In this document: positions 15,296 through 23,812 of the stretch, piece by piece
Position numbering within the stretch: the stretch's first letter is position 1
Layout of the letters: each line of letters opens with the position of its first letter
DNA from: Candidatus Melainabacteria bacterium
GTDB lineage: Bacteria; Cyanobacteriota; Vampirovibrionia; 2-02-FULL-35-15
DNA length: 39,807 nt
Direction: 5' to 3'
Assembly: GCA_016193285.1 (NCBI GenBank)
Contig: JACPSL010000007.1
Coordinates: forward strand, 1 to 39,807
Translations under genes and position numbers: made by a program
The notes under the pieces: generated by a model
Told to the model about the DNA's origin: nothing
The model's input: only the letters and a program-made list of their open reading frames with translations
The model's database searches: none

Positions 15296-16068
15296 ATATC
15301 TGCTCCCATAAATAAATCAGGTTGTGATATTTTTTCAAGGATCTGGTTTCTAACATTTACTAATTGTGGATTTTTAAAATCTCTAGGTCTTGATACTGCA
15401 ATAGTTGTATCAAGCAAAAGTTTTCCAGGCTTCCCGCCAATTACTAAAATCCTGTCTCCTAGCTTCAAAGCCTCATCAACACTGTGGGTTACAAATAAGA
15501 CTGTTTTTTTTGTTTTTGTCCACAATCTTAGTAACTCAATTTGCATATTTTCTCTTGTTTGTTGATCTAATGCACCAAAAGGTTCATCTAAAAGTAATAC
15601 TTCAGGATCAACAGCTAATGCTCTTGCAATTGCAACTCTTTGTTTCATACCACCTGAAAGTTGAGCTACTGAATGATTCTTATAATCTGCAAGCCCTACA
15701 AGATTTAAATATTCAAGAGCTTTTTCTTTAGAGTGATTTTTACTGTGGTTCTTAGTAGTAAGACCAAAAGCAACATTATCTAAAATATTTAGCCAAGGAA
15801 ATAATGCATAGTCTTGAAAAACAAGTGTTCGTGTGCTATCCGGCCTTCGTATAGGTTTAGAATTAAACAAAATATTGCCAGAATTTGATTTTATAAATCC
15901 TGCAACAAGTCCTAAAATAGTAGTTTTTCCAGAACCTGATGGACCTAAAATACAAACAAACTCTTCAGCAAAGATTTCAAAGCTTAAACCTCGTAAAACA
16001 ATCTCATCTCTAGAAAAATTATTAAATAATTTCGAGACATTTATAAATTGTATTTTAGGTTCAATCAT
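15292..16068 (-). CDS. ABC transporter ATP-binding protein (SsuB/TauB/NrtD type)
   Basis: About 258 aa, the ATPase of a nitrate/sulfonate/taurine-type importer. Walker A is GPSGSGKTT, the Q-loop is in LVFQDYALFPWLNILDNVAFGL, the signature is LSGGMKQRVAIARAL, Walker B with Glu is VLLLDEPFGALD, and the switch His is in LFVTHSVDEAL. I chose ATG 16066-16068 because it forms an ATGA overlap with the permease stop. A longer frame from 16080 would add only MGTA. The three transporter genes run SBP-permease-ATPase. The substrate is not decided by sequence. Confidence 0.92.
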   Translation of the reverse strand: MIEPKIQFINVSKLFNNFSRDEIVLRGLSFEIFAEEFVCILGPSGSGKTTILGLVAGFIKSNSGNILFNSKPIRRPDSTRTLVFQDYALFPWLNILDNVAFGLTTKNHSKNHSKEKALEYLNLVGLADYKNHSVAQLSGGMKQRVAIARALAVDPEVLLLDEPFGALDQQTRENMQIELLRLWTKTKKTVLFVTHSVDEALKLGDRILVIGGKPGKLLLDTTIAVSRPRDFKNPQLVNVRNQILEKISQPDLFMGADI

Positions 16069-16817
16069 TGCAGTCCCCATGCTATTCTTACACGTCTTTC
16101 AATCATTCCAAAGAAAATATTTTCAGTTAAAAACCCAATTACTCCAATAGTTGTAATCATTGCAATTACTTGAGCCATATCTGCAAGCGATCTTCCAAGC
16201 TCAAGTGTTTGTCCAATGCCAGCTCCACTTATAAAAAGTTCACCAGCTATTAATGCTCTCCATGCAAATGCCCAGCTTAATCTTAAGCCAGTTACAAGTT
16301 CAGGAATCATTGCTTTTATAATAACGTTTTTGTATAAATGTAATCCTCTGGAGCCAAGTGTTTGAGCTGCTCTTATTAAACTCTGTGGAATATTTTTCAT
16401 AGCATTTTTTGTACTTAATGCAATAGGTAAAATAGCTTCTAAAATAATAATAAAAATTACTGCGCTATCAGTTATTCCAAACCAAAGTAAGGCAAGTGGA
16501 ACCCACGCAACACTTGGGATTGACTGAAGTGAAAGGATCATTCTACCGAAAGTAATGTCAAGTATATAATATCTAGCAATTAATATTCCAATAATAACTC
16601 CAACACCAAGTGCTAAAAAATAACCTGTTAAAACTCTAACAAGCGAATAAGATATTGCAATTGAATAATTTCCTTTTAAGAATCCATAATAAAAACTATC
16701 TATTACTTCAAATGGTTCTGGAAGTATGTAAGAAGGAGTATTAGTAAGCTTTACAAACAAAAACCATATAAAAAATAAAAGTATAAAAAAAACAATTCTA
16801 ATAATGGTAGTTTTCAT
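16065..16817 (-). CDS. ABC transporter permease (SsuC/TauC type)
   Basis: A 250-aa inner-membrane permease with about six hydrophobic segments. The family's coupling region is at RAAQTLGSRGLHLYKNVIIKAMIPELVTGLRLSWAFAWRALIAGE (EAA loop and following helix). SLQSIPSVAWVPLALLWFGITD is another strong signature of the sulfonate/nitrate group. It overlaps the binding-protein gene by 20 nt and the ATPase gene by 4 nt, so the three are translated as one operon. Confidence 0.92.
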   Translation of the reverse strand: MKTTIIRIVFFILLFFIWFLFVKLTNTPSYILPEPFEVIDSFYYGFLKGNYSIAISYSLVRVLTGYFLALGVGVIIGILIARYYILDITFGRMILSLQSIPSVAWVPLALLWFGITDSAVIFIIILEAILPIALSTKNAMKNIPQSLIRAAQTLGSRGLHLYKNVIIKAMIPELVTGLRLSWAFAWRALIAGELFISGAGIGQTLELGRSLADMAQVIAMITTIGVIGFLTENIFFGMIERRVRIAWGLQ

Positions 16818-17712
16818 AATAACCTGCTTTTACTCCAATTTCTTTAAACTTATTTAATAAATTTAAATTAACCTTATTTTCAAACTTACATCTATCAAAG
16901 GATTTTTTAATTATACTTGAATCAATTTGTTTTTTCGAAATATTAGAAATAGCTTTTGTAACAATTTCTATTGATTCTTTAGGATTTTTAATAATGAATT
17001 CATTTATCTTTTTATGGGCATTTAAAAATTTTTCCACCAAATCAGGATGTTCTTCTGCATATTTTTTATTTACTATAAGTAATGTAACAGGATAATCTTG
17101 TCCATTTAAAATAGATTTTTCATCTATAAGTAATTTACAAACACCTTTTTTAATTAAAATTATTCCCCAAGGTTCTGGTAAGCAAGCAGCATCAATTGAC
17201 ATTGTAAAAAAAGCAGTTCCAGTATCTTGTGGTGGAATTGCAATAATTTTTACCTTATCTGTTAAATTGTTTTTCTCTAAAAACAATCTTAAAAGTAAAT
17301 CCTGTGTGTTGCCATATTGTGGAATGGCGATGCGAGAACCCTCCTGTAGAGACGTTGCGCGCAACGTCTCTACAATGGTGGTGCCACCGTTACATGCTCC
17401 TGCTAACAATTTAATTGGTACTTTTCTGTAAAGGGCATTAATAAAAGGTCCTGGGCCTACGTATGCAATATCAATTTGATTAGTTATAAATGCATCAATA
17501 ATACTATTCCCAACTACAAAATGAATTAGTTTTAATTTTATATTACTTGTAAGTTCATCTTGAAATATATTTTTTTCAATTCCAATAAGTGCTGTTGCAT
17601 GAGTAACATTTGGCATGTATCCAAGGCGGAGATTTTTTTCATTTTTTAATTTATTTGACGAACAGGATGTAAAGAATAAGACAATTAATAAAACATAAGT
17701 AATAAATTTCAT
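16798..17712 (-). CDS. ABC substrate-binding lipoprotein (NMT1/SsuA-like)
   Basis: A 304-aa lipoprotein. Residues 1-17 form a signal with lipobox FTSC (Cys17). LRLGYMPNVTHATALIGIEK, then DAFITNQIDIAYVGPGPFINALY, then the DAACLPEPWG region place it in the NMT1/SsuA family for sulfonates, nitrate or similar small solutes. A 28-nt palindrome is read in frame as IVETLRATSLQ after LLAGACNGGTT, in the loop before the second lobe. ATG 17710-17712 overlaps the hicA stop (ATGA). The permease gene begins within its last 20 nt. Confidence 0.9.
   Translation of the reverse strand: MKFITYVLLIVLFFTSCSSNKLKNEKNLRLGYMPNVTHATALIGIEKNIFQDELTSNIKLKLIHFVVGNSIIDAFITNQIDIAYVGPGPFINALYRKVPIKLLAGACNGGTTIVETLRATSLQEGSRIAIPQYGNTQDLLLRLFLEKNNLTDKVKIIAIPPQDTGTAFFTMSIDAACLPEPWGIILIKKGVCKLLIDEKSILNGQDYPVTLLIVNKKYAEEHPDLVEKFLNAHKKINEFIIKNPKESIEIVTKAISNISKKQIDSSIIKKSFDRCKFENKVNLNLLNKFKEIGVKAGYYENYHY
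17346..17373. repeat. Perfect 28-nt palindromic element in the binding-protein gene
   Basis: GTAGAGACGTTGCG followed by its exact reverse complement. It is read as VETLRATSL in frame on the minus strand. Confidence 0.9.
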
Positions 17713-17933
17713 CTAGTGTTAATCCATTCATCTATATTAATATTTGCTTGTTTTAAAATTCTTGAAAGCAATGAGACACCAATATCACCTTTATGTGGGT
17801 TTGGTATTGTAATAACTAAGTTACCTTTAATCATGTAAGGATGTCTTCCACCTATAAATGGTCCAATAAAGCCGAATCTTTTAAACTTTCTAACTAGTTC
17901 TTTCCAATTAACAGGGAGTAATCTTTTACTCAT
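17709..17933 (-). CDS. hicA: HicA-family type II toxin (mRNA interferase)
   Basis: A 74-aa HicA/YcfA protein with a dsRBD-like fold that cleaves mRNA. The sequence VNWKELVRKFKRFGFIGPFIGGRHPYMIKGNLVITIPNPHKGDIG has the family order: K-x-L-x-x-x-GF, then G-x-H with the catalytic His in GRHPYM, then a basic beta strand and IPxHxG-like element (here IPNPHKGDIG). HicB is just upstream, 6 nt away. The stop codon overlaps the ATG of the transporter binding protein, which is unusual for a toxin gene. Confidence 0.85.
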   Translation of the reverse strand: MSKRLLPVNWKELVRKFKRFGFIGPFIGGRHPYMIKGNLVITIPNPHKGDIGVSLLSRILKQANINIDEWINTR

Positions 17934-17939
17934 TCATTG

Positions 17940-18182
17940 TTATACCTTTAATGGTCTTAAACTATAATTTTTAATTTTTGGAATTGGTAGTTTTCTTTGT
18001 AGTCTAATTATTATCCAACCTTCAAGTACACTCTTTAAATTTCTTCTGCATTCTTCCAAAGTTTTTCCATTTGCCCATACGCCTCTACAAATAGGAATTT
18101 CAGCATAAAATTTTTCTTTTTCACCGAGAAGAATTTTATACTTTGCTGTTTCTAAAGCTGCATTAATATAATCAATAATCAT
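17940..18182 (-). CDS. hicB: HicB-family antitoxin
   Basis: An 80-aa protein with the partial RNase-H fold of HicB antitoxins: YKILLGEKEKFYAEIPICRGVWANGKTLEECRRNLKSVLEGWII corresponds to the family's 'YxAxxPxxPGxxxxGxTxEEAxxNxxExxxxxL' pattern. A separate C-terminal DNA-binding domain is not evident, so autorepression may differ. It precedes hicA, the less common gene order, known in many HicBA-type loci. About 180 nt of sequence precede it, containing the out-of-frame tail of the neighbouring 303-aa gene. Confidence 0.8.
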   Translation of the reverse strand: MIIDYINAALETAKYKILLGEKEKFYAEIPICRGVWANGKTLEECRRNLKSVLEGWIIIRLQRKLPIPKIKNYSLRPLKV

Positions 18183-18275
18183 AACTAAATATTATATCCA
18201 ATTTAGCAGTAAGTAGTATTAAGCAACTTGGGATGAACTTTCTAGCTTAAGTTTATAATCACTAATTCCACTTAA

Positions 18276-18371
18276 TTAAGATTTTTCCTTACTTCTTTCT
18301 TCAACAATTGGGAATTGATTACCATCACCCAAATACTCTTTTACTGCTTGTCCTGCTACTTTTAATCCCAC
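18276..18371 (-). pseudogene. Out-of-frame continuation of the 303-aa protein
   Basis: On the minus strand 31 codons from GTG 18369-18371 to TAA 18276-18278 read VGLKVAGQAVKEYLGDGNQF and on to a Lys/Glu-rich end. The frame is shifted by one base relative to the gene above. It overlaps the end of that gene (KNKWD-stop) by 10 nt. The loss of a single A in AATAA(A)GTGGG would join the two frames. I read it as a recently detached C-terminal tail, or a sequencing error. It is too short to be convincing as an independent gene. Confidence 0.45.
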
Positions 18372-19273
18372 TTATTTTTTTCTTCCTCAGGAACTACAAC
18401 AGTTGGTACATCTGCTTCAATAACCTTTGTTTGAGGAGCTTCTGCTGGTTCAACTTTTGGAAGCCCGAGACCTGTAGCTAGATATACTTTACCTAATGCT
18501 TCTTCCGCTGCTTCAAGCAATATTTTTCGTGTGAGTACTTCTTCCTTGTACCTGGATTCGGAAAGTTGCTCGATATCTACTGCACTTTGAATATTATCCA
18601 TCTTATCCCAGAATGGATGCCGCATTAATTCAAGGTGCATGCCCTTAAGCAGTTTTCCTTCCCTATCAACTTGTTTTTCTGGATGATCTGGTTCGTAATA
18701 ATGCAAAAGAAGTGCTCTTATTGCACAGTCAGTTTTTACGTTTAATTCAGTTTGAGCTTTTGCTTTTGCTATCGGTAGTTCTTGAACCTTTGGTGTAGCT
18801 ATCTCTAAAGCTATACTCCATAAGTCTAGAACAGCCTGGTTAATTGCATCAGGAATACTTTTAAATTTTCTAGGTTCTGGCCTACTTAATACTTCCACTA
18901 ATTGCCGGCCGCCACCTAAGTATTGATCTAGTTTTTCTTTTGCAACTTCTAGACTTACTTGTATATTACCCATCTCTTCTTTATTACCATCTGTATAAAG
19001 TTTAAGAATTTCAGCTTTAAGAGTGTTGTCTAAATATGGATTTTTTATTAATTCAATAAGTGTAAGAATAGTAGGATCAACCTTATCACCTAAGTGTTCT
19101 TGTATCCGTGCTCTAATTGCAGCATCAGTATGAACGTTTGGAGCTGTAAATGCTCCAGCCATTTGTAATCCAGCTTCTGTTGCTTTCTTTTCTGTTAATT
19201 TTCTAGCGTATGGATAGATGTCCATAACTGCTCTATCAATAGAGACAAGCGTATTTTCTATTCTAATTGTCAT
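18362..19273 (-). CDS. Unknown 303-aa protein with two internal repeats
   Basis: A soluble, acidic, helical protein with no recognised family. It contains a tandem duplication of about 100 residues. The first unit (SIDRAVMDIYPYARKL...NVHTDAAIRARI...LIELIKNPYLDN) aligns with the second (AINQAVLDLWSIALEI...NVKTDCAIRALL...LELMRHPFWDK). There is no signal peptide. A strong ribosome site (AAAAAGGAGTTTATC) supports the start. The C-terminus is Pro/Glu-rich and may originally have continued in another frame (see 18276-18371). It lies between superoxide dismutase and HicBA with about 180 nt on each side, so it is probably monocistronic. Confidence 0.7.
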   Translation of the reverse strand: MTIRIENTLVSIDRAVMDIYPYARKLTEKKATEAGLQMAGAFTAPNVHTDAAIRARIQEHLGDKVDPTILTLIELIKNPYLDNTLKAEILKLYTDGNKEEMGNIQVSLEVAKEKLDQYLGGGRQLVEVLSRPEPRKFKSIPDAINQAVLDLWSIALEIATPKVQELPIAKAKAQTELNVKTDCAIRALLLHYYEPDHPEKQVDREGKLLKGMHLELMRHPFWDKMDNIQSAVDIEQLSESRYKEEVLTRKILLEAAEEALGKVYLATGLGLPKVEPAEAPQTKVIEADVPTVVVPEEEKNKWD

Positions 19274-19451
19274 GATAAACTCCTTTTTTTATTTTTAAAA
19301 GCAAATTATTTTTATAATCTCACCATTAGAAAAATTGCAAATGTATTGCTTAAGCTCTGTAAACTTATCTAGAGATTAAATTTTTTTAAGGCTGAGTGGA
19401 TTATATAAATACACTCATCTGTGAATTAAAGTTTTAAGAACTCTTCAATAG

Positions 19452-20060
19452 TTAATCTAATAATCTACTCTCTACAGTTTTCCAGCAGATGTTTTGCCAG
19501 AAAGCATCAATATATTTTCCTCTTTCTGTTGCTTTGTAATCTCCAATATATGCATGTTCCCAGACATCCATTGCAAGAATTGGTTTATAACCTGCTGGAT
19601 TTCCAATTTCATGATCACTTACAAAATGATTTGAAAGTTTTTTAGTTAGAGGATCTTGGTAAAGAATTGCCCAGCCAATGCCTCTCATTTTTCCTACATT
19701 TTTAAAATCATTTTCAAAAGTAGAAAAGTCCCAGAAACATTCACAGATTTTTTTATAAAGTTTTGAACCTTGATCTATTTGACTACTATTAGGTATCATA
19801 TTATCAAAATAGTATTCATGTAAGATCATTCCATTGTATTCAAAACCAGATCTCCTTTTTAACTCACTATATTCTGGAGTACCTGACTTTCCTGCTTTTG
19901 TTAGTTCTTCTACTTTTTGATTTAAGATGTTTGTATTGTTTACATATCCTTGAAAAAGCTTAAAATGTTCTGCAAGCTGTGCATCTGAAATTCCTTTTAG
20001 GCCTTTTAAGTTTGAAAATGTTCTAGCTGTGTAAAGTGTTGTTGTAGTTATTGTTGCCAT
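19452..20060 (-). CDS. Divergent Fe/Mn-type superoxide dismutase
   Basis: A 202-aa SOD-fold protein. Likely metal ligands are His in QLAEHFKLFQGYVNNTN, His in GMILHEYYFDNM, and Asp and His in AMDVWEHAYIGDY, which is the diagnostic DxWEHAY. GIGWAILYQDP matches the GWxWL region. It differs from housekeeping FeSOD/MnSOD: the N-terminal HHxxHHxxYV motif is reduced to EHFKLFQGYVNN, and EIGNPAGYKPILAMDVWEH replaces the usual TPLLTxDVWEH. So it belongs to a divergent branch. Enzyme activity is plausible but not proven. AAGGAGACAAAAA precedes ATG 20060. Confidence 0.8.
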   Translation of the reverse strand: MATITTTTLYTARTFSNLKGLKGISDAQLAEHFKLFQGYVNNTNILNQKVEELTKAGKSGTPEYSELKRRSGFEYNGMILHEYYFDNMIPNSSQIDQGSKLYKKICECFWDFSTFENDFKNVGKMRGIGWAILYQDPLTKKLSNHFVSDHEIGNPAGYKPILAMDVWEHAYIGDYKATERGKYIDAFWQNICWKTVESRLLD

Positions 20061-20136
20061 TTTTTTGTCTCCTTTTTCTAACTAATTAAAAGAATAGCCA
20101 ATATTTTAATTAATGATATGTATTTTTTAATTTTTT

Positions 20137-20178
20137 TTAACGTAAAACTTTCCTTAAATACCGTCCTGTGTATGATCC
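20137..20178 (-). pseudogene. Duplicated uvrA C-terminal tail
   Basis: The minus strand reads GSYTGRYLRKVLR then TAA, the usual C-terminal end of UvrA proteins. It lies immediately past the hepT stop. The genuine uvrA ends KSYTGQYLKKALKL at 20927-20968. The nucleotide match between the two tails is high over about 30 bp (ATCATACACAGGAC is identical). The mntA-hepT cassette therefore lies between two copies of the uvrA 3' end. Confidence 0.75.
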
Positions 20179-20183
20179 CTCTT

Positions 20184-20603
20184 TTAAAACTCATTAAGTA
20201 GGTATTTGATGTTTTTATAGTAAGGAGAATTTAGCAATGTAGAGATTTGTTCTTTTTTGATCTCGGTTTTTTTAACAAGTAAAATACAAATTTCTTTAAG
20301 TTTATCAAGCTTGTTGTTTACTATATCCCAAATAATATTGGGATCAATGCCTTTATAATTATGTGAAAGAAAATTTCGAAGTCCAATTACTGATTTCCAT
20401 TCAAAATCTGTTATTGATTTTAATTCATCGTCAATTTTTCTTGCTTCTTCTCCAATTACAATTAAAAGGTTAATTGTAGCATTAAATTCTTTTTGTAAAT
20501 TAGCTTCAAAAAAGTCATTAGCATTCTTAAAGTCATTTTTATAGACTTTGATTTTTTCAATGGCTTCCAGGATAGAAAGAAGATACAAAATATTTTTATT
20601 CAA
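20184..20603 (-). CDS. hepT: HepT-like toxin (DUF86, HEPN RNase)
   Basis: A 139-aa HEPN-domain protein with the R-x4-H-x-Y motif as RNFLSHNY, the active site of HepT RNases, set in an all-helical fold. In MntA-HepT systems the toxin is inactivated when MntA AMPylates the Tyr of this motif. It overlaps mntA by 8 nt and ends 6 nt before the duplicated uvrA tail. It appears intact. Confidence 0.85.
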   Translation of the reverse strand: MNKNILYLLSILEAIEKIKVYKNDFKNANDFFEANLQKEFNATINLLIVIGEEARKIDDELKSITDFEWKSVIGLRNFLSHNYKGIDPNIIWDIVNNKLDKLKEICILLVKKTEIKKEQISTLLNSPYYKNIKYLLNEF

Positions 20604-20898
20604 TTTTTATATTTTCCTTTCCGATTTCTTCTTTAATAATAGGATTCATTGAGTCAAAATATATTAAATCCACTTCGCTGCCTAACAGGCTTTGCATTTC
20701 ATCTTTTGCATTTAAAAAATTATCCCAAGTTTTAAAAAGATTATTTTTTACTTTTACAGCTATATCAACATCACTATTTACTCCAGCTTCGTTTCTTACG
20801 TAAGAGCCAAATAAAAAGATGGTTTCAAAGCCATAATCTTTTTCTAGTTTTGGTTTAATCTCTCTTAGTAATCTAATTATTTTATCTTTATCTAGCAT
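20596..20898 (-). CDS. mntA: MntA-like nucleotidyltransferase antitoxin
   Basis: A 100-aa minimal nucleotidyltransferase. FLFGSYVRNEAGVNSDVDIAV is the GS-x10-DxD active site, and VDLIYFDSMNPI supplies the third acidic residue. In the known pair it adds AMP to the HepT tyrosine and so neutralises the toxin. The start is 28 nt downstream of the uvrA stop. Base composition does not differ obviously from the neighbours. Confidence 0.85.
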   Translation of the reverse strand: MLDKDKIIRLLREIKPKLEKDYGFETIFLFGSYVRNEAGVNSDVDIAVKVKNNLFKTWDNFLNAKDEMQSLLGSEVDLIYFDSMNPIIKEEIGKENIKIE

Positions 20899-20926
20899 AA
20901 TTTACAGATATTATAGCTATTTAAAC

Positions 20927-23806
20927 TTAAAGCTTCAATGCTTTTTTCAAATACTGTCCTGTGTATGATTTCTCACATCTTGTAATGTCTTTTGGTGTTC
21001 CTTCACAAACAATTTCTCCACCTCTATCTCCACCTTCTGGGCCTAAATCAATTATCCAGTCTGCTTGTTTAATTACATCAAAATTATGTTCGATAACTAC
21101 TACAGTATTTCCTGTATCAACTAATCTGTTTAAAATTAAAAGTAAATGATCTACATCATGCCAATGTAAACCAACAGTTGGTTCATCTAATAAATAAATT
21201 GTTTTCCCTGTGCTTCGCCTTGAAAGTTGTTCTGCAAGTTTTACTCTTTGTGCTTCACCGCCAGAAAGAGTAGTAGCTGGCTGACCAAGTTTTATATATC
21301 CTAAACCTACGTCAAATAAAGTTTGTAATTTTGTTTTTGCTTTTGGTATAGCATCAAAAAAGCTAAGAGCCTCATCTACAGTCATATCTAAAACATGGCT
21401 TATTGAAGCTCCTTTAAATTTTACTTCTAATGTTTCAAGATTATATCTTGCACCTTTACAAACCTCACAAGTTACAAATACAGAAGGTAAAAAACTCATT
21501 TCAATTTCATTTAATCCTTCACCATGGCAAGCCTCACAACGACCACCTTTTACATTAAATGAAAATCTGCCTTTTTGATATCCTCTTGCTTTTGCTTCAT
21601 TTGTCATTGAAAATACATCCCTAATAACATCAAATAATCCTATGTATGTTGCAGGATTACTTCTTGGAGTTCTGCCTATAGGGCTTTGATCAATAACTAT
21701 AACTTTATCAATATTTTCTATACCTATTACATCATCTAAAAAATGAGGACTTGGAACTGAACCATAAATTTTATGTTGTAAATATTGAAACAAAAGATCA
21801 CTTATTAAACTAGATTTTCCAGAACCACTAACCCCGGTTACTACTATAAATTTTCCAAGATGAACTTTTACATTAATATTTTTTAAATTGTTTAATTTTG
21901 CTCCAAGAACTTCTAAAAACTTTCCATTTCCTTCTCTTCGTCTTTGTGGAATACTTATGATTCTTTTACCTGATAAAAATTCACCAGTTATAGAATTACT
22001 AGCTAAAATTAAATCTGGTATTTTTCCTGTTGCAATTATTTCACCACCATGCAAACCAGCTTTTGGTCCTATATCAATCAAGTAGTCACCTGTACGAATT
22101 GTTTCTTCATCATGTTCTACTACAAGCAAAGTATTTCCAAGATCTCTGAGTTTTTTTAAAGTGTTTAATAACCTTGTGTTGTCTCTTTGATGAAGACCAA
22201 TTGAAGGTTCATCTAAAACATATAAAACTCCCGAAAGCCCGGAACCAATTTGTGTAGCTAATCTAATTCTTTGAGCTTCGCCTCCTGATAAGGTATTTGC
22301 TGATCTATCTAAAGAAAGATAATCTAAGCCAACATCAATTAAAAACTTAAGCCTTGATTTAATCTCAATTAAAAGTTGATGTGAAATTCTTTTTTCTATT
22401 TCTGAAAGTAAATCCGATAAACCAAGAAAACATTCCATTGCTTTTTTTATTGAATAAGAACAAAGCTCTGAGATTGAAACATTGGCAACAGTTACAGCAA
22501 GCATTTGTGGTTTTAATCTTTTTCCATCACAATCTTTGCAAGGGGTTTTTGTCATGTAACTTTCTAAGTCTTCTTTATATTTTTCAGATTCAGTTTCTTC
22601 GTATCGTCTTTTAAGCTGGTTTAAAACTCCTTCAAAATGTCCTTTATAAGTCCAGACTTCATCTCCATTCCATGAGTCAACTGTAAACTTTATTTCTTCA
22701 TCTTTTGTCCCATATAAAATAACATCTTGTACTTTTTTAGGAAGCTCTTTCCAAGGAATATTCAAGCTAAACTTATAGTGTTTTGCTAATGATTCAAAAA
22801 GCTGTTCATAGTACACATTATTTGTTTTAGCCCATGGCAAAATCACACCACAAGACAATGATTTTGTAGGATCCGGGACTACAAGATGAGGATCAAACTC
22901 AGCATGATATCCTAAGCCATGACATGAAGTACATGCTCCATAAGGACTATTAAAACTAAATGCTCTTGGTGATAATTCAGGAATTGATCCATGTCCAAAT
23001 GGACACGCTAATTTTTCACTAAATACAAAATCTTTTCTTTTATCTTGCTCTTCAATTATTACAATCCCATCTCCTCGTTTTAGTGCAAGAGATAGACTAT
23101 CTGTAATTCTAGATCTAGATTGTTTTTTTACAACAATCCTATCAATTACAAGTTCTATACTATGTTTTAAATTTTTTTCAAGATTTATTTCTTCTTCTAA
23201 TAAATATGTTTTCCCATCAATTCTTACTCTAGTAAAACCTTCACTTGCTAAAGCACGAAGTAATGCTTGATATTCACCTTTCTTGCCTTGGATTAAAGGG
23301 GCTAGCACATGAACTTTTGAATCTTCATCTTGTGATAAAACCTGATCAACAATTTGATCAATAGTTTGTGATTGGATTTTTTCATTACATACATGGCAAT
23401 GAGGTATACCAATTCTTGCATATAAAAGTCTAAGGTAGTCATAAATCTCAGTAACAGTAGCAACAGTTGATCTAGGATTATGGCTTGTGGATTTTTGATC
23501 AATTGAAATAGCAGGGCTTAAGCCTTCTATTGATTCAACATCTGGTTTATCTAATTGTCCTAAGAATTGTCTTGCATAAGATGAAAGACTTTCTACATAC
23601 CTTCTTTGCCCTTCTGCAAAAATAGTATCAAAGGCAAGTGAGCTTTTCCCAGAACCACTAACCCCTGTTATAACAACTAACTTATTTTTTGGAATGTCAA
23701 TATCTATGTTTTTTAAATTATGTTCCTTTGCACCTCTTACTTTTATATAAGAAGCATTTGTGTCAAACGTTGCTTTCGTTTTTTCTATTAATTTCTCTGT
23801 AGACAT
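20927..23806 (-). CDS. uvrA: Excinuclease ABC subunit A
   Basis: A 959-aa UvrA, the damage-sensing ATPase of nucleotide excision repair. It has two ABC ATPase modules: Walker A sequences GVSGSGKSSLAFD and GVSGSGKSSLISD, signatures LSGGEAQRIRLA and LSGGEAQRVKLA, and Walker B LYVLDEPSIGLHQRD and IYLLDEPTVGLHWHD. The C-terminal zinc module is CEACHGEG...CEVCKGA. Conserved Cys pairs before the insertion domain are also present. I chose ATG 23804-23806 (MSTEKLIEK). An upstream in-frame ATG at 23827 lies inside a palindromic element. The C-terminus KSYTGQYLKKALKL has a sister copy beyond hepT. Confidence 0.97.
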   Translation of the reverse strand: MSTEKLIEKTKATFDTNASYIKVRGAKEHNLKNIDIDIPKNKLVVITGVSGSGKSSLAFDTIFAEGQRRYVESLSSYARQFLGQLDKPDVESIEGLSPAISIDQKSTSHNPRSTVATVTEIYDYLRLLYARIGIPHCHVCNEKIQSQTIDQIVDQVLSQDEDSKVHVLAPLIQGKKGEYQALLRALASEGFTRVRIDGKTYLLEEEINLEKNLKHSIELVIDRIVVKKQSRSRITDSLSLALKRGDGIVIIEEQDKRKDFVFSEKLACPFGHGSIPELSPRAFSFNSPYGACTSCHGLGYHAEFDPHLVVPDPTKSLSCGVILPWAKTNNVYYEQLFESLAKHYKFSLNIPWKELPKKVQDVILYGTKDEEIKFTVDSWNGDEVWTYKGHFEGVLNQLKRRYEETESEKYKEDLESYMTKTPCKDCDGKRLKPQMLAVTVANVSISELCSYSIKKAMECFLGLSDLLSEIEKRISHQLLIEIKSRLKFLIDVGLDYLSLDRSANTLSGGEAQRIRLATQIGSGLSGVLYVLDEPSIGLHQRDNTRLLNTLKKLRDLGNTLLVVEHDEETIRTGDYLIDIGPKAGLHGGEIIATGKIPDLILASNSITGEFLSGKRIISIPQRRREGNGKFLEVLGAKLNNLKNINVKVHLGKFIVVTGVSGSGKSSLISDLLFQYLQHKIYGSVPSPHFLDDVIGIENIDKVIVIDQSPIGRTPRSNPATYIGLFDVIRDVFSMTNEAKARGYQKGRFSFNVKGGRCEACHGEGLNEIEMSFLPSVFVTCEVCKGARYNLETLEVKFKGASISHVLDMTVDEALSFFDAIPKAKTKLQTLFDVGLGYIKLGQPATTLSGGEAQRVKLAEQLSRRSTGKTIYLLDEPTVGLHWHDVDHLLLILNRLVDTGNTVVVIEHNFDVIKQADWIIDLGPEGGDRGGEIVCEGTPKDITRCEKSYTGQYLKKALKL

Positions 23807-23812
23807 TTTTTT

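Noticed and set aside
18365-18385. Programmed frameshift at the A7 run of the 303-aa gene
   Set aside because: The -1 frame after the run meets TAA at once, so slipping there would not reach the tail; simple mutation fits better.
20137-20178. Second, independent uvrA gene
   Set aside because: Only about 13 residues of the C-terminus are present; no other UvrA sequence lies between it and sodium-free intergenic DNA before the dismutase gene.
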